Part shown: positions 1-6,190 of the stretch, piece after piece
Numbering within the stretch: the first letter of the stretch is position 1
How the letters are laid out: each line of letters opens with the position of its first letter
Assembly: GCA_023132135.1 (NCBI GenBank)
Contig: JAGLYR010000128.1
Location: 1 to 11,543, forward strand
Origin: Candidatus Eiseniibacteriota bacterium
GTDB lineage: Bacteria > Arandabacterota > Arandabacteria > JAGLYR01
DNA length: 11,543 nucleotides
Direction: 5' to 3'
Notes under the pieces: generated by a model
Told to the model about the DNA's origin: nothing
The model's input: only the letters and a program-made list of their open reading frames with translations
Database searches by the model: none
Position numbers and translations under genes: made by a program

Positions 1-11
1 ACGAGGAACCT

Positions 12-413
12 ATGTCTGCACAAGTCGCCGCCGGAATCATCCGGAATGCTGACGGGAGGATCCTTATCGCCGAGCGGTTTGATGAGTGCCCGTACGGGGG
101 CCGCTGGGAATTCCCGGGCGGAACCCTGGAGGAGGGTGAAACGCTCCAAGAGTGCCTCCAGCGGGAGTTGGAGGAAGAGTTGGGGATCCGGATTCGCATC
201 GATGAACCATTCGTCGTGATCGAACGGCCCTATGCGAGCCCCGACATCTCCCTTCACACGTTTCTCTGCACGCACATCGGCGGTGACCCCACGGCCATCG
301 AGTGCAACGCATGGCGCTGGGTCGACTCCAGCGAACTGAGAGAAGCCAACCTCACGGGCGCGGACCGGGAAGTGTTGAAAGCGCTGGAGGAGCTGTGGGC
401 AGAGCAAGGCTGA
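12..413 (+). CDS. Nudix hydrolase, MutT-like (8-oxo-dGTP diphosphatase type)
   Basis: A 133-residue single-domain protein with a complete Nudix box at residues 37-59. It matches GX5EX7REUXEEXGU exactly: G37, E43, R51-E52-L53, E55-E56, G58-I59. The preceding WEFPGG (32-37) is typical of MutT-type nucleotide-pool sanitisers and MutT/MutY C-terminal-like domains. Nudix enzymes hydrolyse nucleoside diphosphate-X compounds using Mg2+ bound by the REUXEE glutamates. Length and motif spacing fit a cytoplasmic MutT that removes 8-oxo-dGTP, but substrate cannot be read from the motif alone and another dNTP or NDP-sugar is possible. The ATG is preceded by GAGGAA at about 3-8, supporting this start. Upstream sequence is cut by the window edge, so no promoter or operon partner can be assigned. 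The gene converges with the S9 peptidase gene, with 42 bp between stop codons. Confidence 0.93.
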   Translation: MSAQVAAGIIRNADGRILIAERFDECPYGGRWEFPGGTLEEGETLQECLQRELEEELGIRIRIDEPFVVIERPYASPDISLHTFLCTHIGGDPTAIECNAWRWVDSSELREANLTGADREVLKALEELWAEQG

Positions 414-455
414 GGAACGCCATTTCGCCCTCTCGCGCCCTCGCCCCCTCGCCTC
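414..455. other. C-rich intergenic tract between convergent genes
   Basis: The 42 bp between the Nudix and S9 stop codons is almost pure pyrimidine on the plus strand, built of loose CCCTCGC-like units. The minus strand therefore has several closely spaced G runs (GG, GGGGG, GGG, GGG). No stem-loop followed by a T tract is visible on either strand, so no intrinsic terminator can be supported here. Confidence 0.4.
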
Positions 456-2477
456 TCAGTCCTTCAGATACTCCCCAAACCACTCATACATCGTCTTCCA
501 CCACAATTCCGCGTTCTGGGGCTTGCGCACGAAATGATCTTCGTCGGGGAAATAGAGTAGCCGCGCTCGCACGCCCTGGCGCCGATGAGCCGTGAAACAC
601 TCCAGCGCCTGCTCCACAGGAACCCGGAAATCGTTCTCGCCGTGAACGATGAGCATGGGGGTCCTGAAGTTCGCCGCATATGTGTGCGCCGACCATTTCT
701 TGTAGAGGTCCGGATTCGTCCACGGCGTGCCTTCCATCTCCCACTCCGGGAACCAGAGCTCTTCCGTCGCCCCGTACATGCTGGTGAGGTTGTAGACCCC
801 ATCGTGGTTCATCAGGCACTGGAAGCGATCGGTGTGTCCTGCGATCCAGCAGACCATGTAGCCGCCGTAGGACGCGCCCGCCGCGCCCACCCGATCGTCA
901 TCGATGAAATCGTAGGTTTCCAGGAGGTAGTCAAGACCCTTCATCAGATCAATGTAGCAGCCTCCACCCCAGTCCCCGCTGATGGCGTCGGTGAAATCCT
1001 GACCGTACCCGGTGGAACCCCGGAAGTTGATCATGCTCACCACGTAGCCGGGCGCCGCGAACATCTGGGCATTCCAGCGGTAGTGGAAATCATCGTCCCA
1101 GGACCCCTGGGGCCCGCCGTGAATAAGGAAGATCATAGCGTACTTCTTCCCCGGGTCGAAAAAGGGAGGCTTCAGCAGAAGCCCGTGGACCCGATCGCCC
1201 TCGGCGCCCTCGAACGAGAACTCCTCCACGTGCTTCATGACGACATTCTCCAGAGTCTCCTCGTTGTGGCGCGTGAGCGGCCGGACTTTCTTGCCCGAGG
1301 AGGTCGCCATGTAGATGTCAACCGGATGGTCCATCGCCTGGTGGCAGTAGACGAGATTCTTCCCGTTGGAACTCACCCGGACGTTGGTGATGTATCCTCC
1401 GCGCACCAGCTCTTTGACCTCGCTGTTCTTCACCGAGACGGAGTAGATGTTCGCCCGGCCCTGATCCACGGCGCTGAAGTACAGCTTCGAACCGTCGGGA
1501 GCCCAGACGAAGTTCCTCATCGACCGGTCGAAATCCGCGGTGAGGCTTTTCCTTTCCCCGGTCCGGCGGTCATAGAGCATGATCTGCCGCCGGTCCGCCT
1601 CGAATCCGGCGCGTTCCATGGCCACGTAGGCGATGTATCGGCCATCCGGGGAATAGGCCGGCGAATGATCGTTGGCTGTGTTGTCCGTGACACTCCTGGC
1701 CGGTCCACCGATAACCGGCATGACAAAGAGGTCGTTGTTGGTGCTGATGGCCACCACGGGGTCCGGATTCAGGCAGTAGCAGATCTCGCTGCCGTCGGGC
1801 GAAAAATCATAGTCGTCGCCGCCCCCAAGGGAGATGGGGGGGCAGTCCCGGGCGCCGGGCGTGAGATCCCTAGGTTCACCGCCCTCCGACGGAACCACAA
1901 AAAGGTGGCTCCACTTGTTCTCCCTCCAGTGATTCCAGTGGCGGTAGAGAAGATCGTCGATGATCCTGGCGCGGATCTCGCTCTCGGCGCGTTCGTCGTC
2001 TCTGGCCTTGTTGCAGGAGTCGGTCTCGCAGTCGGCGTACACGTCTGATGTAAAAGCCAGGTGTGTCCCGGTCGGAGACCACTTCACACCTCCGGCCCCC
2101 GTGGAGATGTCCGTGATCTGCAGCGCCTCTCCCCCGGTCGTCGGGAGCATCCAGATCTGCGGACTCCCGTCGCGTGTGGAGATGAAAGCGATCCTGCTTC
2201 CGTCCGGAGACCACCGGGGATGAGTATCGTTGGCCTCGGAGGTGGTGAAACGCCGGGTTTCCCCCGTCTTGATGCTGACGATCCAGATATCGGACGTGCT
2301 GCTGTTATCTGCCTTGTCGAAATCCCGCACCACGTAGGCGACCCACTTGCCGTCGGGCGAAATCTGAGGATCGCCCAGGCGATCGATAGCGTACAGATCG
2401 TCGAAGGTCAGGACTCTTTCCGCCGCGGCCGGAATCGCCGCCAACATGATCATCACCACAAACAGAACAAGACGCAT
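456..2477 (-). CDS. Secreted S9 family prolyl oligopeptidase-type peptidase (dipeptidyl aminopeptidase/acylaminoacyl peptidase)
   Basis: A 673-residue serine peptidase. The ATG at 2477 is chosen over one 66 bp upstream because it follows AAGGAG at 6 bp spacing and begins a clear signal peptide (MRLVLFVVMIMLAAIPAAA), predicting export. Residues of about 20-400 hold TolB/PD40-like beta-propeller repeats marked by recurring SPDG/SPTG/APDG phrases followed by aromatic-hydrophobic strands. The C-terminal alpha/beta hydrolase domain has HGGP (453-456, oxyanion region), the nucleophile in GASYGGYM (Ser536), the acid in HGENDFRVP (Asp616) and His648 in PDEDHF. The complete triad implies an active enzyme. 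Families of this type cleave oligopeptides, releasing N-terminal dipeptides or acyl-amino acids; the propeller excludes large proteins. Exact specificity is not visible. It is the last gene of the speD-speE operon, 13 bp after the zinc-ribbon stop, so it is probably co-transcribed with polyamine genes, an unexpected pairing. Confidence 0.93.
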   Translation of the reverse strand: MRLVLFVVMIMLAAIPAAAERVLTFDDLYAIDRLGDPQISPDGKWVAYVVRDFDKADNSSTSDIWIVSIKTGETRRFTTSEANDTHPRWSPDGSRIAFISTRDGSPQIWMLPTTGGEALQITDISTGAGGVKWSPTGTHLAFTSDVYADCETDSCNKARDDERAESEIRARIIDDLLYRHWNHWRENKWSHLFVVPSEGGEPRDLTPGARDCPPISLGGGDDYDFSPDGSEICYCLNPDPVVAISTNNDLFVMPVIGGPARSVTDNTANDHSPAYSPDGRYIAYVAMERAGFEADRRQIMLYDRRTGERKSLTADFDRSMRNFVWAPDGSKLYFSAVDQGRANIYSVSVKNSEVKELVRGGYITNVRVSSNGKNLVYCHQAMDHPVDIYMATSSGKKVRPLTRHNEETLENVVMKHVEEFSFEGAEGDRVHGLLLKPPFFDPGKKYAMIFLIHGGPQGSWDDDFHYRWNAQMFAAPGYVVSMINFRGSTGYGQDFTDAISGDWGGGCYIDLMKGLDYLLETYDFIDDDRVGAAGASYGGYMVCWIAGHTDRFQCLMNHDGVYNLTSMYGATEELWFPEWEMEGTPWTNPDLYKKWSAHTYAANFRTPMLIVHGENDFRVPVEQALECFTAHRRQGVRARLLYFPDEDHFVRKPQNAELWWKTMYEWFGEYLKD

Positions 2478-2483
2478 TACCCT

Positions 2484-2489
2484 CTCCTT
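2484..2489 (-). promoter_or_regulatory. Ribosome binding site for the S9 peptidase gene
   Basis: AAGGAG on the minus strand lies 6 bp before the ATG at 2477 and directly after the TAG stop of the upstream gene (2491-2493). It decides the start in favour of the signal-peptide form over the longer reading frame that overlaps the upstream gene. Confidence 0.75.
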
Positions 2490-2490
2490 A

Positions 2491-2946
2491 CTAGTAGGAA
2501 TCCTGCATTCCCTCCTTGAACATCCGGAGGAACTGCTCGTCAAGATCCACGATCTTCAGCCGATGCCCAACACAACCCTTCCTCCGGCACCCCTCCAGAA
2601 CACTCCCATGGGGAAGATGCAGCGCGAACATGGGCGCCGAGCACAAACTGCAGATCTCCTGGGTCTCGCCAAGATCCGTTCCACAGTGAGGGCAGGACAG
2701 CCCGATGATTTCCCCCTCCGGAATCTCGAAGGTGTACTTGTTCTCGAAGCTGCCGTACCTGGGATCCAGATAGAGGATGCCCTTCTGCCCGCCACACTCA
2801 GCGAGAACTGAGATGGAAGGGTTCTCTCCGATCCTGACCGAGGCGTCGATCAGATTGCAACCCTTCGGGCATGCTACATGCCCAAGATGGATCGTTTTTG
2901 AGGGAACGGAGATGATGATTTCGTCCTCCCGGCGCTTTTCGCTCAT
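2491..2946 (-). CDS. Cysteine-rich zinc-ribbon protein, unknown function (internal start within the speE fusion frame)
   Basis: A 151-residue product starting at an ATG 7 bp after a perfect AGGAGG, in the same frame as speE. I do not recognise the family. It has nine cysteines: C26-x3-C30, C51, C85-x2-C88, C99-x2-C102, C120-x4-C125. The CPHCG...CSLC portion (85-102) resembles a zinc ribbon. The rest is probably beta-rich (runs such as EIIISVPSKTIHL and GILYLD) and ends in an acidic helix. No signal peptide or membrane segment is visible, so it is likely cytoplasmic. The strong ribosome binding site suggests it is, or recently was, an independent gene of the polyamine operon, possibly made both free and as a SpeE tail. 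A metal-binding or nucleic-acid/ribosome-associated role would be a guess from the fold alone. Confidence 0.6.
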   Translation of the reverse strand: MSEKRREDEIIISVPSKTIHLGHVACPKGCNLIDASVRIGENPSISVLAECGGQKGILYLDPRYGSFENKYTFEIPEGEIIGLSCPHCGTDLGETQEICSLCSAPMFALHLPHGSVLEGCRRKGCVGHRLKIVDLDEQFLRMFKEGMQDSY

Positions 2947-3795
2947 GATGGTTCCTCCTGAAGGATCCTGGTTGCCGGCAATCAGATCGCCCCACCACGT
3001 CGGCAGCGCAAATGATGCTCTGTGAACATCCGGGTTGTAGTGGCGACCAACAAACCGTCTCTTTGGAGTGTCAACGGGCCTGCCGCCGCTGGAAGCCAGC
3101 ACAAAGGCCATGTCCCCGCCAATGTAGGTAGGAACCGGGGCGCGGAAGACATGAAGCGAGCCAAAAGCCTTCCAGACATTGCCGGCGGCCATCCGCAGGA
3201 TCCTGGGGTCATGCGCCGGGATTCCCGCCTGCTGCGCCATGACCCCGCCCGGAGTGAGGCACTCCCGGACGGCCCGGTAGAACTCCGTCTCAAAGAGGAC
3301 CTTCCCTGGGCCGACCGGATCGGTGGAGTCGATGAGAACCGCGTCAAAGGAATGGCGTCGGGCTGCGGACTTAACAAAGGCAGCTCCATCACCCGTCACC
3401 AGCTTGGCCCGGTGGTCGGAGAAGGAAGAGGCGAAAGCGAGATATTGCCTCGAGACAGCCACCACCCGTTCATCGATCTCAACCAAGGTTGCTTGCCGGA
3501 CAGACTCGTGCTTCAGCACCTGGGCAAGAGTGCCGCCGTCACCCCCGCCAATGATGAGAACCGACTCCGGCGGGTGAACCAGACCATTGATGGGCACCTG
3601 GGCGAGTGTTTCATGATAGACCCACTCGTCGCCCTCCGTTGTCTGAACGATTCCATCCAGAACGAGAATATGGCCGAGTCGCGGGTGCCGGTACACAGCG
3701 AGATGCTGATACCGCGTATTCTCCTCGTGGACGCGCTGAATCCGGAAACCCTGCCGGATGGAATCGAATGGATCCTCGTACCACCATTCCGGCAT
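2491..3795 (-). CDS. speE: Spermidine synthase fused in frame to a C-terminal zinc-ribbon domain
   Basis: A 434-residue reading frame. Residues 1-283 are a full-length bacterial spermidine synthase (usual length about 280-300): LVLDGIVQTTEGDEWVYHE (44-62), the nucleotide/dcAdoMet loop GGGDGG (83-88), acidic VEID (105-108), GDGAAF (135-140) and catalytic DSTDPVGP (156-163). SpeE transfers the aminopropyl group of decarboxylated AdoMet to putrescine in the cytoplasm. The synthase reaches its normal end near ALPTWWGDL, but no stop codon follows: the frame runs through AGGAGG and an ATG (residue 284) into a 151-residue cysteine-rich domain. The start is the ATG sharing its A with the speD stop (TGATG), preceded by GAGGA, so translation is probably coupled to speD; a 17-codon longer start lies inside speD and is disfavoured. 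This may be a true fusion, a lost speE stop codon, or a sequencing error. The synthase assignment is secure; the fused state is less so. Confidence 0.9.
   Translation of the reverse strand: MPEWWYEDPFDSIRQGFRIQRVHEENTRYQHLAVYRHPRLGHILVLDGIVQTTEGDEWVYHETLAQVPINGLVHPPESVLIIGGGDGGTLAQVLKHESVRQATLVEIDERVVAVSRQYLAFASSFSDHRAKLVTGDGAAFVKSAARRHSFDAVLIDSTDPVGPGKVLFETEFYRAVRECLTPGGVMAQQAGIPAHDPRILRMAAGNVWKAFGSLHVFRAPVPTYIGGDMAFVLASSGGRPVDTPKRRFVGRHYNPDVHRASFALPTWWGDLIAGNQDPSGGTIMSEKRREDEIIISVPSKTIHLGHVACPKGCNLIDASVRIGENPSISVLAECGGQKGILYLDPRYGSFENKYTFEIPEGEIIGLSCPHCGTDLGETQEICSLCSAPMFALHLPHGSVLEGCRRKGCVGHRLKIVDLDEQFLRMFKEGMQDSY
2954..2959 (-). promoter_or_regulatory. Perfect Shine-Dalgarno AGGAGG inside the speE reading frame
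   Basis: AGGAGG on the minus strand lies 7 bp before the ATG at 2946. It is the strongest ribosome binding site in the window and is translated as part of the speE-zinc-ribbon frame, because no stop codon separates the two domains. It supports a separate start for the zinc-ribbon protein. Confidence 0.75.
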
Positions 3796-4187
3796 CACGA
3801 TTCCTCGCCGGGCATACCCCTCTTCAGCTCCACAACCTCCACGCACGCAGGCTCAAGCCTCTTGCGCAGGTAGTCGAGGGCCCTCTGAGCATCCCCTCGC
3901 CCACACATGAAGACGTCAACCGCAGCATAGTTGGATTCCGGCCAGGTGTGAATGCAGATGTGCGATTCGGCAAGCGTCGCCGTCCCGGTGACGCCGTGGG
4001 GAGCAAACTGGTGCACGCAGAGATTGATCAGCGTAGCTCCACCGGCTGTCACGGCCTCGCCGAGGAGTGCCTCAATGCGCTCGGCATCGTTCAGGAAATC
4101 CGCGGGCGCGCCCCACATCTCCGCCAGAACGTGGACCCCGACGGTGGACACTGGACCCGGTGGGTATGCCGTGTTCTGTTTGGCCAT
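3795..4187 (-). CDS. speD: S-adenosylmethionine decarboxylase proenzyme, prokaryotic class 1B
   Basis: A 130-residue SpeD, the usual length of the short bacterial/archaeal class. The enzyme decarboxylates AdoMet to give the aminopropyl donor for spermidine synthesis. It is made as a proenzyme that cleaves itself between E74 and S75 in LAESHICIHTWPE, turning Ser75 into the pyruvoyl cofactor. Ser75, His80 and Cys95 have the same spacing as the known Ser63/His68/Cys83 of the Thermotoga maritima enzyme, so processing and catalysis should be intact. The ATG at 4187 follows GAGGAG at 6 bp spacing. A longer frame starting at 4361 is rejected because it would begin upstream of the predicted promoter and be translated through a leader hairpin. 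The stop overlaps the speE start by one base (TGATG), placing substrate supplier and consumer in one coupled operon. Confidence 0.96.
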   Translation of the reverse strand: MAKQNTAYPPGPVSTVGVHVLAEMWGAPADFLNDAERIEALLGEAVTAGGATLINLCVHQFAPHGVTGTATLAESHICIHTWPESNYAAVDVFMCGRGDAQRALDYLRKRLEPACVEVVELKRGMPGEES

Positions 4188-4199
4188 CCCACTCTCCTC

Positions 4200-4245
4200 G
4201 CCTGGACTGTGTGCGAATCCGGATGGATTCGCACACAGTCCAGGC
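4200..4245. repeat. 21-bp perfect inverted repeat in the speD leader, abutting the ribosome binding site
   Basis: Arms 4200-4220 and 4225-4245 are exact reverse complements around a 4-base centre (GGAT). In the speD mRNA this would be a very stable hairpin whose 3' foot ends one base before GAGGAG (4199-4194). No T tract follows on either strand, so it does not look like an intrinsic terminator. It could modulate translation initiation, protect the 5' end of the transcript, or be a dispersed palindromic (REP/MITE-like) element. No second copy is visible in this window. Confidence 0.85.
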
Positions 4246-4277
4246 AGAGCAATAGAGAAGTCGATAATAGATCCTGG

Positions 4278-4296
4278 AACATCTTGACAAGATGTT
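4278..4296. promoter_or_regulatory. 19-bp perfect palindrome, candidate operator for the spe operon
   Basis: AACATCTTGACAAGATGTT has two exact 9-bp arms around one base. It lies immediately downstream of the predicted -10 hexamer for speD, spanning the expected transcription start. It also overlaps the -35 of an alternative weaker promoter (TTGTCA, 15 bp, TATTAT at 4264-4269). This position is typical of a repressor operator. No known regulator family is recognised from the half-site. Confidence 0.5.
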
Positions 4297-4299
4297 AAG

Positions 4300-4328
4300 T
4301 ATGTAGCCTCCCGGGACCGCGTCGTCAA
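4300..4328 (-). promoter_or_regulatory. Candidate sigma-70 promoter for speD-speE-S9 operon
   Basis: On the minus strand TTGACG (4328-4323) is followed after exactly 17 bp by TACATA (4305-4300). The -35 is near consensus and the -10 is weak (3/6). Transcription would begin near 4293, inside the palindrome, giving a leader of about 105 nt that contains the 21-bp hairpin. The location just beyond the exporter stop codon (4358) fits a separate transcription unit. Confidence 0.45.
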
Positions 4329-4357
4329 GTGCAAATGTGAGCGTCCACGGCAGCGAT

Positions 4358-6100
4358 TCATGAAGAATCCAGGCTGGTCCTCAGTCCTTGCTTTTCGATG
4401 ATCTCCACAACCCTTCCCGCGTCCATCCGCACCACTCGATCCGTCAGGTCCATGGTCTCCTTCCGGTGCGTAACCACCACCACGGTCCGGCCTTTCCAGA
4501 GATGACGGAGCCGCTCCATCAAGGATTCCTCGGTGCCGAAGTCCAGCGAGGTGAGGGCCTCATCCAGGAGGATGACAGGCGGATCATGAAGAACCAGCTG
4601 GGCCAGAGCGATCCGCTGGCGCTGGCCGGCAGACAGGTTGCCGCCCACCTCGCCGATCGTCGTGCCATATCCCTTTGCGAGATGCTCCACGAAGGAATGG
4701 GCTTCCGCCGTCCGGGCCGCTTCCACAATAGCGTCACGGTCCGCACCCAGTTTTCCCAGGCCAATGTACTCGGCAATCGTCAGTCCGAAAAAGGTGGGCT
4801 CCCGGTCGAGCCACCCGAACTGGGATCGCCACAGCGAACGGTCCACAGTCTCGGCCCCGTGTTCGTCCAGAAGGATGTGCCCTGAGTTCAGTTCATACAA
4901 ACCAAGGGCAAGCTTGATCAGCGTGGTCTTTCCCGAACCATTCGGCCCTGTCAGAGCCGTCATCTCTCCCGGAGGGAAATCGAGATCAACACCATGAACG
5001 CCGGCATCCGTTTCCGGATAGGTGAAACTCACACCGCGGAACCCGAGATGGCCTCGGCAGCGGCGGAACGGATCTCCGCCTGAACCCGACTTCTCCGGTT
5101 CCGCACCGATGAGGTCCGAAACCCGCTTGGCCATGCCCAGAACTGTTTCCATGTGTATGTAGGAAAGAGCAAGGGTTCCTCCGGCGGCCGCAACAAGAAA
5201 CACAAAGGTTGAATACGCCGTCAGATCGCCCAAGTCCATTTGCTGTCTCTGCACATACCTGGTTCCCAGCCAGATCGTCACTCCTCCCAGACCGACGGTG
5301 GCCACCGTCGCCAGTGAGTGAAACAGCGCGTTGTACAGGACAGCCCGGTCCTGGAGCCCCTTGTTCTCATCCACCCTGCGATCGTGCCGTTCGCCGAAAT
5401 AGGACTCCAGGGAAAGCGTCTTGATGATCCGTATTCCAAGGAAGCTCTCCTGCGCGGTCATGGCCACCCTGGCCAAGGATTCCTGGATGGCGTTCCCCAG
5501 GACCCGGAGCCGTCGTCCCACAACAAGTCCCAGGGCCATGATCAGGAGAGCTGCAACGGAGAGAAGAGAGGTGAGACGCCAGCTCGCCGAGAACAGGTAA
5601 ACCAGACCCACAATAAGTACCGGCCCGTGGCGGAGGAATGCAGGAATGATGAAGGTGATCAACCGCTGGGCAAAGCCGGCGTCGGCGCTGATCACCGAAA
5701 CAAGATCCGCGGATCTGCGGCGCTCGTGAAAGGTGACCGGAAGCCTGAGGGCACAACGGAAGATCTCGTGACGCAGATCCGCAACCACACGGTTGGCAAT
5801 TCGGCTGGAAATGAGAGCATTCGAGAACTGGCAGGCGGCAAGAAGGATCAGGAGAAAGAAGAAGTAGACCAGCAGCCGTCCCATTGGAAGGTCGACCGGA
5901 TTCCCCGCGGCAACGTTGACGGCCTGCTTGGCGAACCAGGGAAGAGCAAGCATGGTGATGCCGGTTCCGAAACCGGCGATGACGCCGATCGCGAACCGCA
6001 AACCGTGCGGGCGGAGGTGGGGAAAAACAAGCCTGAACACCGTGATGAAACGGGCCCCGCCGCTCTCTCCGTGATTCGAATTCCCTGTTGCGCGCGTCAC
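4358..6100 (-). CDS. ABC exporter half-transporter (MsbA-like, permease fused to ATPase)
   Basis: A 580-residue fused exporter subunit of standard length. Residues 1-330 form the ABC type-1 transmembrane domain, with hydrophobic segments near 35-57, 75-97, 150-170, 177-196, 262-282 and 295-315. The nucleotide-binding domain has Walker A GPNGSGKT (385-392), Q-loop Gln427, signature LSAGQ (489-493), Walker B VILLDE (509-514), D-loop SLD (518-520) and H-loop His545. All catalytic residues are present, although the signature has Ala for the usual first Gly. Such proteins dimerise in the inner membrane and export lipids, peptides or drugs on ATP hydrolysis. The substrate is not readable, and it could be a homodimer or need a partner encoded elsewhere. 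The start is GTG, preceded by GAGGAG at 5 bp. It is transcribed in the same direction as its neighbours but has its own predicted promoter. Confidence 0.94.
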   Translation of the reverse strand: MTRATGNSNHGESGGARFITVFRLVFPHLRPHGLRFAIGVIAGFGTGITMLALPWFAKQAVNVAAGNPVDLPMGRLLVYFFFLLILLAACQFSNALISSRIANRVVADLRHEIFRCALRLPVTFHERRRSADLVSVISADAGFAQRLITFIIPAFLRHGPVLIVGLVYLFSASWRLTSLLSVAALLIMALGLVVGRRLRVLGNAIQESLARVAMTAQESFLGIRIIKTLSLESYFGERHDRRVDENKGLQDRAVLYNALFHSLATVATVGLGGVTIWLGTRYVQRQQMDLGDLTAYSTFVFLVAAAGGTLALSYIHMETVLGMAKRVSDLIGAEPEKSGSGGDPFRRCRGHLGFRGVSFTYPETDAGVHGVDLDFPPGEMTALTGPNGSGKTTLIKLALGLYELNSGHILLDEHGAETVDRSLWRSQFGWLDREPTFFGLTIAEYIGLGKLGADRDAIVEAARTAEAHSFVEHLAKGYGTTIGEVGGNLSAGQRQRIALAQLVLHDPPVILLDEALTSLDFGTEESLMERLRHLWKGRTVVVVTHRKETMDLTDRVVRMDAGRVVEIIEKQGLRTSLDSS

Positions 6101-6139
6101 TTCTGCTCCTCAGATTGTGTCCGGAACGTGGCGCGCATA

Positions 6140-6168
6140 ACTATAGTGGGTCGGGGCAAGAAGGTAAA
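6140..6168 (-). promoter_or_regulatory. Candidate sigma-70 promoter for the ABC exporter gene
   Basis: On the minus strand TTTACC (6168-6163), a 17-bp spacer and TATAGT (6145-6140; 5/6 to consensus) lie in the 90-bp gap after the M14 gene. The predicted leader is about 35 nt and contains the GAGGAG preceding the GTG start. No convincing terminator is seen after the M14 stop, so read-through from that gene is also possible. Confidence 0.5.
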
Positions 6169-6190
6169 ACGGAAATTCACCTAGCGGCGG

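Noticed and set aside
585-2048. A 487-codon plus-strand open frame opposite the S9 peptidase gene
   Set aside because: It has the same mirror-frame composition, no recognisable motif, and lies over a well-supported S9 gene.
3796-3846. Longer speE start 17 codons upstream
   Set aside because: It would overlap speD by more than 50 bp. The TGATG junction with GAGGA gives a conventional coupled start at the expected SpeE N-terminus.
4200-4245. The 21-bp inverted repeat as an intrinsic terminator or an IS end pair
   Set aside because: No T tract follows on either strand, it lies directly before a ribosome binding site, and there is no transposase or target-site duplication nearby.
4188-4361. 58-codon N-terminal extension of speD
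   Set aside because: It would start upstream of the predicted promoter, overlap the exporter stop codon and be encoded by the palindrome and hairpin. SpeD is already full length from 4187.
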